Assembly: GCA_963714145.1 (NCBI GenBank)
Contig: OY970235.1
Coordinates: 1,054,001 to 1,118,000 of the forward strand
Length of the DNA stretch: 64,000 nt
Reading direction: 5' to 3'
Origin: JBBWZH01 sp035544115
GTDB lineage: Bacteria > Actinomycetota > Actinomycetes > Mycobacteriales > CADCTP01
Each line of letters begins with the position of its first letter. Position 1 is the first letter of the stretch. The notes under the pieces are model-generated. The model did not search any database and was not told the DNA's origin. It worked only from the letters and a program-made list of their open reading frames with translations. The translations under genes were made by a program, and so were the position numbers. Below, piece after piece: positions 26,001 through 33,550 of the stretch.

Positions 26001-26241
26001 CGGCCGGCATCCGGCGCTCGGCCGCGTACTGGGCGAGCAGGGTGGTCTTGCCCGAGCCGGCCGGGGCGATCACCGCGCCGAGCTGGCGGGACCAGATGCC
26101 GTCCAGCCGGCCGAGCAACCGGGGCCGGACCAGCCCGCGCGGGCGTGGCGCCGTCACCTGGGCACGCAGGAAGACGCCAGGAGAGAGCGCCTCATCAACC
26201 AGGCGCGCGGTCAACCTGCCGTCCCCCACGGACGCCCCCAA
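23089..26241 (-). CDS. Large NTPase-SARP transcriptional regulator
   Basis: A regulator of about 1,050 residues. The N-terminal third is a MalT/STAND-type ATPase: P-loop APAGSGKTT near residues 60-68, Walker B LVILDDLHHL, and RTGGWVAGLQL. A helical, TPR-like middle follows. An OmpR-type winged helix (residues about 806-905, ELRVLGGFELWLAG, LRPRARTTLRLLAL) and a BTAD domain (to about 1045) close the protein. The DNA-binding part is therefore C-terminal, the reverse of AfsR. Similar giant regulators sit next to eCIS operons in Streptomyces, so it may control the operon that ends 45 bp away, tail to tail. The start is uncertain: TTG 26241 or GTG 26229. Confidence 0.9.
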   Translation of the reverse strand: MGASVGDGRLTARLVDEALSPGVFLRAQVTAPRPRGLVRPRLLGRLDGIWSRQLGAVIAPAGSGKTTLLAQYAAERRMPAAWFRADGADGDADRLVRHLQETLATALGLRLDRTGALDDLLASLDRWPGDRALVILDDLHHLNGTPAAGIVDRLATLAPPKIRVLAASRTPPPLDLSRLRLADDLCEITADDLRFRSWEVERLFREVYEEPLPARAVDELTTRTGGWVAGLQLVHLSAPHGMVARQRAAFTGQSRLVGTYLARNVLADLPDRLREFVRRTCPLGLLTGPLCDRLLDSTGSAALLDELEQRQICRPAGGGGPWDDPGAGGPGAGPGRAYRCLPLLRGHLERELHERLGPAAAAAAHQAAGALLEQAGAYADAVHAYARGEDWGAVRRLLHRHGERIVAGPPGRWEDVLPPHLLDDDPWLLLAAARRRSAAGQLDLAVDLYERAERGFGADAAGQRCRHERAVVAVWDPSAPRTGSAWYDRLRAATRNRPLAQAELALAGLPANGPAGGAGEAAGPLLAAGLAGLLAGHLSVAGRRLHAAIAAGDRADPTGVLAARLGLALLRLCTPAETDGDPGIDALALDADLAGRPWLARITRCLVALTPRPGALAEAAAVRGECERDGDWWGALVAALLDGLGRLARRQPAGLPLETAATLARRLDAGVLEAWARSLLAVGLAQAGDPDAEVGARAAEACARAAEAPAPHALALLALAEAAGPDGERGNELVTLAGALLVDCGLSPTRLAAWLHLTAPPAAPPAGPGPARVPPPPIAARPAGPAPPAAAPAGTGPAVDAEVTVELRVLGGFELWLAGRELDWSRLRPRARTTLRLLALHAGRPVHRETLVEALWPDLPPAAGMHSLQVAVSSLRRFLDPGAARGSGLLARAGDTYKLMLPPGSRSDLAEFEACLRMFRELRTAGTDQAAAGTVVVALRRALTAYRGDLLPEDGPAEWVVAERDRLRQDAAEAAAALGAVEMSRGNPVGAAEVLERGLRLDPFRDPAWRLLIAAHQAVGDLAAAARARRDYARVLADLGVDLTTPAATL

Positions 26242-26433
26242 CTACCACTACCGCACAACGATGCGACAAGGCCTAACGGTACGGCGATCGTCGCCTACTG
26301 ACAGTCGCTATTGAAAGAGTGGCGTGCTCCAGTAGAGATACACCGAATCCGACCTTCCCCCACGGGTCAGCCTACGGGGGGTCAATCCGCCTTGGTGTCA
26401 CCTCGTTCAGCGACAGATTCGCTGCGCGACCGG

Positions 26434-29367
26434 TCAGATGCCCGTCCTGGGGCGCAGCAGCTGGACGGACTCGGTCGCCGCCGCGATCTGCGCCGCCGAG
26501 GTGCGCACCGGGTACGAGTCGTCGGTCAGGTACGCCGGCAGCAGGTCGTCGTAGTGCCGGGCGGTCGGCAGCGCGGACGTCCCGCCCGGCAGCGCGCTGC
26601 GGCCGACCGGTCCGGCCACGGTCAGCACGCCGACATACCGGCGGGCCGGGCCGGAACCGAAGGTGAAGCCGTCCGCCGAGTCGCCGCGCAGCCCGTGGGT
26701 GGCCGCGTCGACGGTGCTCAGGCCGCCGTCCACCGGGACCCCGGCCAGCCCCGGCAGCGGCGCCGGGAACCGGCCGAACGCCGGCGGAGCGGAGAACGGG
26801 CCACCCAGCGGCGAGTCCAGGGTGAGCCGGTGCAGCTTGCCCCAGCGGTAGTCGGCCTGGTTGGTGGAGCCGCCGAAGGCCGCGGCGAAGTCCGGGCCGG
26901 CCAGCCGGTCCAGCGCGGTGCGCAGCGCGGTCAGCATCAGCAGCGCCTGCCGGTCGCCGGCCCGGGCGATGCCCGCGGCGGGGAACAGGTCCACCCCGGA
27001 CAGCGACGGTCCGCCGGTCAGTGCCCGCTTCAGCGCGGTCAGCACCCGCTGGTCGCCGGGCAGCGGCAGCCCGTACCGGCCCACCGCGGCGTCCACCGTG
27101 CTGGCCACGAACCGGCTGCGCCACTCCGCGTAGATGGTCGCCGCGACGCTGTTCGCCACCTCGGCGGCGCTGGGCGCGCTGAGCCGCCCGGCCGCGTCGG
27201 CCGCGTCGTAGCCCTCGGCCAGGCCGGTCGGGGTGGAGTGGTCCCAGGCCGCGAGCCGGGCCACCGCCGCGGTCACCCCCGGGTCGGCCGCGATCGTGCG
27301 CAGGGCGCGGACGATGCTGTGCTGCGCCTGCCGGTAGGCGGCGACGATCCGGGGCGCGAAGAACTCGGCGTCCAGCAGCACCGTGTCCGACTGCATCCGG
27401 GCCACGTCCGCGGCGTTCACCCGGTGGCCGCCGGCCAGCGCGGACCGCAGCAGCTCGGTGATCCGGCCGGCCCGGATGCCGTCGTAGCCGGCGTTCAGGT
27501 AGTAGATGCCGCCCCCCGGCCGGAGCTGGTTGAGCGGGTCGTTGTCCAGCGTCGCGCCGGTCGGGTCGTTGTTCGCGCTGACGAACCAGCCGGCCGTCGG
27601 GTTGAGCACCTGCGGCATCTCGCCCGGCGGCAGCAGCTCGTACCGGACCGCCTGGTTGGCCTGCTCGACCGCGCCACTTCCGGGCGGGCTGGTCGCGCCC
27701 AGTGGCAGCCACTCGTTGCCGCCCTGCCCGTCCCGGATGAAGTACGGCGGCAGCCCGGTCACGTGGCCGGCCTGCAGGTCCTCCCGGAGCGGCAGCTCGG
27801 CGCTGGTGAAGTAGCCGATGTTGCCGGCCCGGTCGGCGTACGACCAGTTCTGCGAGCCGACGTCGAAGTAGCTCAGACCGCGCTGGAAGTCGGCCAGGTT
27901 CGTCGCCTCGTCCCAGATCAGCGACGCCTCCAGCTCGTTGGTGGCGGAGAAGCCGGTGTACTGCACCGAGAGCGCGCTGCCGGCGGCGGTGTCCAGCGCG
28001 AGGATCGGGCCCTGGTTGCGGCGCGGCACGATCAGCGTGGCGGCCGGGACGCCGGCACCGGGCGGCACCACCGCGAGGTCGTCCGCCCTGCCGTCGCCGA
28101 CGCCGTTGGCCCGGAACGTCTCCGGGATCGCCTGGATGTGCTCCAGCCGCCCCCGGTAGACCGTGGACAGCCCGCTCGGCGAGGACCCGTCCGGCCGGAC
28201 CGCCTCCAGGTAGGTGTCGGTCACGTCCATCGGGTTGGTGGTCGAACCCCAGGCGATGTACTGGTTCTGGCCCTGGATCACGCCGGGCGCGCCGGCGAAG
28301 CCCTCGCCGGCCACGTTCAGCGAGCCGGCGGTGAGCTGGATCGGGTAGAAGATCGCGGGGGAGTCCAGGCCCAGGTGCGGGTCGTTCGCGATGATCGGCC
28401 GGCCGTCGGTGGTGTGCCGGCCGCTGATCGCCCACTCGTTCGAGCCGGTGGCGTGGTCGCCGTTCAGGTTGCGGTCCAGCGCCTGCCTGAGCACCGGCAC
28501 CTGCGCGGCCTTGGCCTGGTACCGCTTCGCCAGCCGGGCCGCCTCGGTGAGCGCCGGCAGCGCCGCCCGGGCCGCCGCGGCGGTGGTTGCCGGAGCCGGC
28601 CGACCGGTCGCGTCCGGGATGGTCGCGGCCGGGCTGAACGGGGCGAACGCGGTCAGGTCGCCGAGCGCCAGCGCGGCACCGTCGAAGCCGTGCGCGGCAC
28701 CGGCCGCGACGTACGCCTGCAGTTCCACGGTCGGCTCGGTGTCCAGGTCGAAGGAGAGCTGGAAGGCGACCAGCCGGCCGATCACCAGGCTGTCCACCGG
28801 GGTCCACGGGGCGACCGAGGTCAGCTCCAGCGCCTGGTACTCCGGCGGCAGCGGGTTACCGGCACCGAGGTAGGCGTTCACCCCCGCGGCGTACGCGGTG
28901 AGCGCCGCCCGCAGCCGGCTGTCCGCCGCGGCCCAGGACCGCTCGGCCGCCCGGCGCAGCCCGATCGTGCGCAGTTGCACGTCGCTGGGCAGCGCGCCCG
29001 GGCCGAGCAGTTCGGCCAGCGTGCCGGACGGCACCCGGCGCAGGTAGTCCATCTGGAACAGCCGGTCCTGCGCGTGCAGCCAACCCTGCAGGAAGTAGGC
29101 GTCGTGCTTGGTCAGCGCGCTGATATGCGGGATGCCGTCGGTGGTCCGGACGATCCGGGCCGGCCCCTGCAGCCCGGGGAGGGTGCCGACCACGCCCGGC
29201 GCCGCGCCCGCGGTCGAGCCGCTCAGCAGCGCCGCGACCAGCGCCGCCACCGTGCCGAACCCGAGGAACCGACCAACCCGCCCGATCCGACCCGCAACCC
29301 GCACGGCCGACCTCCGCACTGAGGGCGCACCCCGCCGCCGAGGCGCGATCGGCCGACAGCCTGGCAC
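26434..29367 (-). CDS. Penicillin acylase family protein (secreted Ntn hydrolase)
   Basis: A 977-residue precursor. A basic N-terminal region and hydrophobic stretch (about residues 34-56, ending AGAAPG) form a signal peptide. The alpha-chain part runs to about residue 308, and autocatalytic cleavage should occur before Ser309 in the motif GSNEWAISG, giving Ser309 as the N-terminal nucleophile of the beta chain. The conserved follow-up GRPIIANDPHLGLD and an Asn in STTNPMDVTD are present. Family members hydrolyse amide bonds of beta-lactams, acyl-homoserine lactones or lipopeptides; the substrate here is unknown. The start is GTG 29367, but GTG codons near residue 17 are also possible. Confidence 0.9.
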   Translation of the reverse strand: MPGCRPIAPRRRGAPSVRRSAVRVAGRIGRVGRFLGFGTVAALVAALLSGSTAGAAPGVVGTLPGLQGPARIVRTTDGIPHISALTKHDAYFLQGWLHAQDRLFQMDYLRRVPSGTLAELLGPGALPSDVQLRTIGLRRAAERSWAAADSRLRAALTAYAAGVNAYLGAGNPLPPEYQALELTSVAPWTPVDSLVIGRLVAFQLSFDLDTEPTVELQAYVAAGAAHGFDGAALALGDLTAFAPFSPAATIPDATGRPAPATTAAAARAALPALTEAARLAKRYQAKAAQVPVLRQALDRNLNGDHATGSNEWAISGRHTTDGRPIIANDPHLGLDSPAIFYPIQLTAGSLNVAGEGFAGAPGVIQGQNQYIAWGSTTNPMDVTDTYLEAVRPDGSSPSGLSTVYRGRLEHIQAIPETFRANGVGDGRADDLAVVPPGAGVPAATLIVPRRNQGPILALDTAAGSALSVQYTGFSATNELEASLIWDEATNLADFQRGLSYFDVGSQNWSYADRAGNIGYFTSAELPLREDLQAGHVTGLPPYFIRDGQGGNEWLPLGATSPPGSGAVEQANQAVRYELLPPGEMPQVLNPTAGWFVSANNDPTGATLDNDPLNQLRPGGGIYYLNAGYDGIRAGRITELLRSALAGGHRVNAADVARMQSDTVLLDAEFFAPRIVAAYRQAQHSIVRALRTIAADPGVTAAVARLAAWDHSTPTGLAEGYDAADAAGRLSAPSAAEVANSVAATIYAEWRSRFVASTVDAAVGRYGLPLPGDQRVLTALKRALTGGPSLSGVDLFPAAGIARAGDRQALLMLTALRTALDRLAGPDFAAAFGGSTNQADYRWGKLHRLTLDSPLGGPFSAPPAFGRFPAPLPGLAGVPVDGGLSTVDAATHGLRGDSADGFTFGSGPARRYVGVLTVAGPVGRSALPGGTSALPTARHYDDLLPAYLTDDSYPVRTSAAQIAAATESVQLLRPRTGI

Positions 29368-29650
29368 GGACCGTGCGTCCGCGCCAGATCTGTCTCAATT
29401 CAGCCCGCAACCGTCCAGCCCGGCACCCGGCGGCCACCCAGGTTGCGCCGTACCAGCCGCCGATCGCGGGTCTCGGCCGAAGGCCGCACCACGCCACCCG
29501 CGTCGGTCCGCAGGGTCCGGCCGGTGGCTACGGCAGCCAACCGGCAGCCGCCGCACCGTGGGGCTCGCGGGGGCTCGGCCCCCGCGGCCAGCATGCCGGA
29601 CGACCCGGCGAGCGCCCCCCGCGAGCAGGCTGCACCTGAGTCCGCGCTCG

Positions 29651-31534
29651 CTACTCCAGGCCGGTGAGGACGACGTCGGTGGCGGCCACGTAGGCCTGCC
29701 GGTGGTCGTACGTGATCATCACGTACTGGCTGCCACCGATCACGACCGTGTGGTTGCCCGGCACCGGGGCGCCGTCGAAGCGGGCGAAGTAGTCCTGGCC
29801 GTCGACCGACTCGGTCACCCGGTAGGCCTGGCCGGCCGGCAGGCTGGCCCGCGCCAGCAGGGTCGGCTCGCTGGCCGGCACCCCGGCCGGGTACGCGCCC
29901 GACTCCGGGGTGACCTCGGTGTACACCGGCACCCGGGTGACGCCGTCGACGGCGGTGACCAGCACACCGTCGCCCGGCAGCGTGAGCTTGCCGCCCGGGT
30001 CGGCGAACCAGGCCTTGCGGCCGCCGAACCAGATCGCGATCCAGTCGCCGCGGCGCTCGGCGACCGCGTACGACTGGCCGGCGGCGATCTTGCCGGTCCA
30101 GTCGTCGGCGGCCGGCCGGCCGGCCGCGGTGATCAGCGGCGCGTCCGCGCTGGGGCCGGTGTGCAGCGCGATCGCGCCGCCACGCTTGGCGATCGTGACC
30201 ACCCGGTCGGCCCGCCAGGCCTCGGCCCGCAGCGGGGCGCCGAGCTGGCTCATGAACGTCGGCCAGGCCCAGCCGGTGCCGAGGTTGCCGTGCCGGGTGG
30301 ACTGGCCGTCCGACCCGGCCCCGGGCACCTCGTCCAGGCCGAGGATGTGCTGCCGGTCGAGCGGGATCTTGTACTCGGCGGCCAGCCAGCGGACCAGTTT
30401 GGCGGCCGACCGGTACGCCGCGTCGGAGTAGCCGCGGGCGCCGTCACCGGGCTTGCTCTCCACCTGGATGCCGATCGAGGCGGTGTTCATCGTCCAGTTG
30501 CCGGCGTGCCAGGCGATGTCTTCGGTGCGCACCATCTGGGTGACCTGGCCGTCGGTGGACCGGATCAGGTAGTGCGCGCTGCGCCCGGAGGTCGGCTGCT
30601 GCGCGGCGGCGATGGCCGCGTCGTAGGTGCCACCGGTGTCGCCGATCACCAGGTAGCGGACCTGGTTGCCGTCGGCCGGGCGGTTGGCCGGGTCGTAGTT
30701 GCCGTACGCGGCCGGGTCGGCGCTGCGGCCGGCCGGGCCGACGCCGTTGGCCGCGTAGGCGGCCGGGACGAACCGGCAGGTCAGCCCGGTCGGGCACTCG
30801 ACCGCGTCGGAGGCGCCGAAGCCGTCCGGGATCCGGGTGGTGGCTGCCGTGGTCAGCTTCGGCTGGCTGGCCACCTTCAGCGACTGGCCGGCGACCACGG
30901 TGCCGGGCACCCCGGCCCGGACCAGCGCCAGCACGTCGTCGGCGAACGTCCGGCCGGCCATCGCGTCGCCGGTGCCGTACCGGGCCAGCGCGCCGTACCA
31001 GCCGATCGTGCTGGCCGGCAGCGCACCGCCGGTGGCCTCCTTGGCGTACCGGGCCAGCAGCGCGGCGCCGGCGCGGATGTTCTGCGCCGGGTCGGTGCGC
31101 AGCTTCGCGGCCGGCACCCCGATCAGCGTGGCGGCGGCGGTCAGCGTGTGCAGTTCGGGGGCGGTGGCGACGGCGGGCGGCGCGCTGGCCGGGCCGGCGG
31201 CACGGCCGCGGCCGGCCTGCTCGGCGGCCCAGGCGGCCGGGTCGGCGTCGGTGAGATGCATCGGCCCGATGCCACCGGGCGCGGTCGCCGACCACCCGGT
31301 CAGCGCGTACGAGACGGCCAGGAGCAGATCGGCCGGGACGCCGAACTCGGCCCCGGCGGCGACGAACTCCTTCTGCCGCTGATCGGAGATCGTGGGGCCG
31401 CGGTGCTTGGCCGGGCCGGCGCCGGCGACGCTGATGCCGACCACCATCGCGGCCACGCAGCCGACCGCGCAGAGAATCGCGAGCCGGCGAGCCCTACCTC
31501 GAACCAACAGTTGCCGAGCCGAACGCGTGGCCAT
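29651..31534 (-). CDS. Secreted amidase_2-fold protein with all zinc ligands replaced (pseudo-amidase)
   Basis: A 627-residue protein with a signal anchor at residues 17-40. Residues 45-260 are a lytic-transglycosylase-like helical region, 290-425 an N-acetylmuramoyl-L-alanine amidase type 2 fold, and the rest beta-rich SH3-like repeats. The fold is unmistakable (DIAWHAGNWTMNTASIG, LVRWLAAEYKIPLDRQHI), yet the zinc ligands are missing: LVIGDTGG has Gly298 for His, ILGLDEVPG has Leu400 for His, and the DPGP Asp is Asn417, exactly 17 residues after position 400 as in active relatives. The IGIEHE motif reads IGIQVES. It should bind peptidoglycan without cutting it. The gene is followed by the penicillin acylase 283 bp on. 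Confidence 0.88.
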   Translation of the reverse strand: MATRSARQLLVRGRARRLAILCAVGCVAAMVVGISVAGAGPAKHRGPTISDQRQKEFVAAGAEFGVPADLLLAVSYALTGWSATAPGGIGPMHLTDADPAAWAAEQAGRGRAAGPASAPPAVATAPELHTLTAAATLIGVPAAKLRTDPAQNIRAGAALLARYAKEATGGALPASTIGWYGALARYGTGDAMAGRTFADDVLALVRAGVPGTVVAGQSLKVASQPKLTTAATTRIPDGFGASDAVECPTGLTCRFVPAAYAANGVGPAGRSADPAAYGNYDPANRPADGNQVRYLVIGDTGGTYDAAIAAAQQPTSGRSAHYLIRSTDGQVTQMVRTEDIAWHAGNWTMNTASIGIQVESKPGDGARGYSDAAYRSAAKLVRWLAAEYKIPLDRQHILGLDEVPGAGSDGQSTRHGNLGTGWAWPTFMSQLGAPLRAEAWRADRVVTIAKRGGAIALHTGPSADAPLITAAGRPAADDWTGKIAAGQSYAVAERRGDWIAIWFGGRKAWFADPGGKLTLPGDGVLVTAVDGVTRVPVYTEVTPESGAYPAGVPASEPTLLARASLPAGQAYRVTESVDGQDYFARFDGAPVPGNHTVVIGGSQYVMITYDHRQAYVAATDVVLTGLE

Positions 31535-31666
31535 TCACCGATCCCGAGGTAGTCCAGCATGGGTACGCACCGTCGCCGGAGTTTCTTGCTTCAGCCGCAT
31601 AAGGGCAAGTACCCGAATGGTCGGTTGCCGGCGTGTCGCCGAACGGCTACTACCTGCTCTGATTAC

Positions 31667-32401
31667 TCAGCGCTGGCGGCCGGCCGAGATCGCGGCGCCG
31701 GTCGGGCCGCCGGCCCCGGTCGGAGTGGGCTCGCCGGTGTCGATCGGCGGGGTGGTGGTGGTCACCGGCGGGGTGGTCGTGGTGATCCCGCCGCCGGCCA
31801 CGCCCGGCGGGCTGGTCGTCGTCGCCGGGGCCACACCACCGGACTTCGGGGTGGCCGTCGGGGTCCGGTCGAGCACGGCCCGGGTGTTCGCCGGGGTGCC
31901 GGTCGGCGTGCCGCTCGGCGACGGCGGGGTGACCGTGACGGTCTGCGTGCGCACCCGACCGTCCACCAGGATCACCCTGGTCGACGGCGTGGTGGTCACG
32001 GACGGGCGGGCGCTGGTGTGCGTGGTCGCCACCGCGACCGGCGGGACCGGGTGCGAGTCGGCGGCGGGCCGGGTGTCCAGGTGCGCCCGGATGCCGAGCA
32101 GCAGCGCCAGGCTGGCCGCGGCGGTGCCGGCGACCGCCCACCGGGTCCGGCCGACGTGCCGGTGCATCGCGGCGTCCAGCACGGCGTGCCCGTCCTCGAT
32201 GTCGACGTGGCTCAGTTCGTGTTCGAGAACGTCCGCCGCCTGCTTGCTGGACAGCCCGCGGGCCAGCAGGATCGTGCGCTCCTCGGGCAGCCAGAGCCCG
32301 TCAGCGCCCTCGAGGTCGGCGAAGCAGATCGTGATGCCACGGTCGGCGGCAAGGCTCTCGAGTGAGCTCTCCAGGGACCGGTCGACCACGTGACCCCGCA
32401 C
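31667..32401 (-). CDS. ImmA/IrrE-like zinc peptidase with membrane anchor
   Basis: A 244-residue protein. The N-terminal 85 residues are a compact metallopeptidase with HELSH at about residues 60-64 preceded by ADVLE, the ImmA/IrrE pattern. A transmembrane helix follows at about residues 87-105, then a Thr/Pro-rich outer tail rich in PTGTP-type sequence. ImmA enzymes cleave XRE-type repressors, and an XRE gene lies 83 bp upstream on the same strand. A membrane-tethered version could respond to envelope or extracellular signals; that is inference. The start is GTG 32401, with another GTG codon four residues in. Confidence 0.85.
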   Translation of the reverse strand: MRGHVVDRSLESSLESLAADRGITICFADLEGADGLWLPEERTILLARGLSSKQAADVLEHELSHVDIEDGHAVLDAAMHRHVGRTRWAVAGTAAASLALLLGIRAHLDTRPAADSHPVPPVAVATTHTSARPSVTTTPSTRVILVDGRVRTQTVTVTPPSPSGTPTGTPANTRAVLDRTPTATPKSGGVAPATTTSPPGVAGGGITTTTPPVTTTTPPIDTGEPTPTGAGGPTGAAISAGRQR

Positions 32402-32484
32402 TCAGTCATGGGACGCGGACCTAGCCGCGTGTCACGGGTACCAAATCACGGCGGCGGGCACCTATCCAAGCCCTTGCCGCGAGA

Positions 32485-33078
32485 TCAGCCTTCTGGCTCG
32501 CCCGGATCGTCAAGATAGACCACAGGTTGACCGGTCCGTTCGGCCTCTTCGCGTGCCCTGCGTGCCTGCTCGCGTACCCGTTCCTGTTGCTCCCGGGTCA
32601 GCCGGGCGCCGCCGTAAGCGGCGTATCGGAGCGGCTGTGCGGCGTCCGCCATGCCGGATTCCCCCAGTTTCGTCTCGGCTGGCTGTGGCTTGGCCGGCGC
32701 CTCCATCCGGACGACCGCCGCGCTCTGCGCCCGCAGGAAGGCGACGTACGCCTCCACCTGCCGCACCTGCTCGGCGGTCAGCCCGTCGGTGGCGATGCCG
32801 ACCAGGACCGGCGCCGGCGGCTCGGGCGTGTCCCGCAGCTGTGACTCCTCGAGCGTGAGGTGGCCGGCGGCCACCAGCAGCTCCAGCATCGGCACGCCCA
32901 GCACCGGCCGCACCCGCCGCAGGTTCGGCACGTCCGGCTGGTTCAGCCCACGCAGCCAGCGGGACACCATGGACTCGGCCAGCCCGCTGCGGCGGGCCAG
33001 CTCGGCCTGGGTCAGCCCGCTGCTGCGGATCGCCGACTCGAGGTAGGCGGCCCAGTCGCGCTCGGATGACTTCCTGAT
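32485..33078 (-). CDS. XRE-family regulator, possible non-standard ATC start
   Basis: The protein holds a helix-turn-helix (LTQAELARRSGLAESMVSRW) followed by a helical C-terminal part with a Glu/Arg-rich segment. The first standard start codon, ATG 32970, lies inside that helix-turn-helix and would remove most of it. The frame stays open upstream to a TAA at about 33141, and codon use and family similarity (SSERDWAAYLESAIRSSGLT) run to ATC at 33078. No ATG, GTG or TTG exists in frame in between. Either ATC is the start, or the gene is 5'-damaged or holds a sequencing error. The ImmA-like gene follows, and an inverted repeat lies upstream at 33189-33240. Confidence 0.75.
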   Translation of the reverse strand: MRKSSERDWAAYLESAIRSSGLTQAELARRSGLAESMVSRWLRGLNQPDVPNLRRVRPVLGVPMLELLVAAGHLTLEESQLRDTPEPPAPVLVGIATDGLTAEQVRQVEAYVAFLRAQSAAVVRMEAPAKPQPAETKLGESGMADAAQPLRYAAYGGARLTREQQERVREQARRAREEAERTGQPVVYLDDPGEPEG

Positions 33079-33188
33079 GTGCCGGACGATAGCGGTTGCC
33101 GGTCCTTCCCCCGGGCGCCTGCTGGTCGGCGGGCGCCGTTACTCGGTTCCCTGTGTCGTTCCGTTCTCTGCAGAAGATGATGCCGGTT

Positions 33189-33240
33189 CTTGCTTGCGCG
33201 CGCATCCCCTTCTTTGTAGTCTTCCATGCGTGCAAGCAAG
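33189..33240. promoter_or_regulatory. Inverted repeat, probable operator
   Basis: Arms at 33189-33201 (CTTGCTTGCGCGC) and 33228-33240 (GCGTGCAAGCAAG) are complementary at 12 of 13 positions, 26 bp apart. It lies upstream of the XRE gene and overlaps a rightward promoter-like sequence. Binding by the adjacent XRE regulator is inference. Confidence 0.7.
33194..33222 (+). promoter_or_regulatory. Candidate rightward promoter inside the inverted repeat
   Basis: TTGCGC (33194-33199), a 17-bp spacer and TAGTCT (33217-33222) form a reasonable housekeeping promoter. Both elements lie within the inverted repeat 33189-33240, so a dimeric repressor there would block it. No annotated gene starts in the next 300 bp, but a structured region and the CPBP protease gene follow. 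Confidence 0.5.
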
Positions 33241-33480
33241 GCAGACCTGAGGGGGACTGCCGCTCGGTCCCGGCACTGCGACCACCATCGGGGTCCGAGC
33301 GGCGCCGGCGAGGGAGGCTTGGTTCCATCACCGACCGTGGCAATCTCGGTGTCACGGAGGAACCACCACCCTTGTCGGCGCACCGTGCGCCTTGAGCCGT
33401 GAGGGGAGGCTCAAGTAGCACGACACCGCCCCTGCACTCCCGGCCTCGCGATCCGGGGGTGCAGGGGCGGTGCCATGTCC
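33229..33480 (+). ncRNA. Candidate structured RNA or leader, about 245 nt
   Basis: From the predicted start near 33229, the sequence has no coding signal (third-position GC is low for this genome). It ends with three stacked hairpins: GGCGCAC/GTGCGCC at 33377-33391, CTTGAGCC/GGCTCAAG at 33391-33415 with a 9-nt loop, and the strong stem at 33424-33472. It could be a small RNA with its own terminator, or an attenuated leader of the protease gene at 33551. A 57-codon ATG frame at 33226-33402 has poor codon bias and I do not call it. Confidence 0.45.
33424..33472. terminator. Strong hairpin, likely terminator
   Basis: A 14-bp perfect stem: CACCGCCCCTGCAC at 33424-33437 pairs with GTGCAGGGGCGGTG at 33459-33472, with a further CCCGG/CCGGG stem inside. 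There is no U-run, as usual in high-GC actinomycetes. It stands 79 bp before the CPBP protease start. Confidence 0.75.
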
Positions 33481-33550
33481 GCGGGTCCGGGTCGGCGGGT
33501 TTCGGCCCCCGGCTCTGCCCCCGGACCGGCCCGTACGGTTCAGTAGAGGC

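Noticed and set aside
21682..26301. 1,539-codon plus-strand frame across the CisA-like and regulator genes
   Set aside because: It is a shadow of two genes on opposite strands; no domain is recognisable in it.
26242..26433. Promoter of the giant regulator
   Set aside because: Several weak -35-like sequences exist but none has a convincing -10 at the right distance.
29651..31534. Active N-acetylmuramoyl-L-alanine amidase
   Set aside because: The three zinc-binding residues are replaced.
33226..33402. 57-codon ATG frame in the intergenic region
   Set aside because: Third-position GC is too low for a gene here and it starts within the predicted promoter; a structured RNA fits better.
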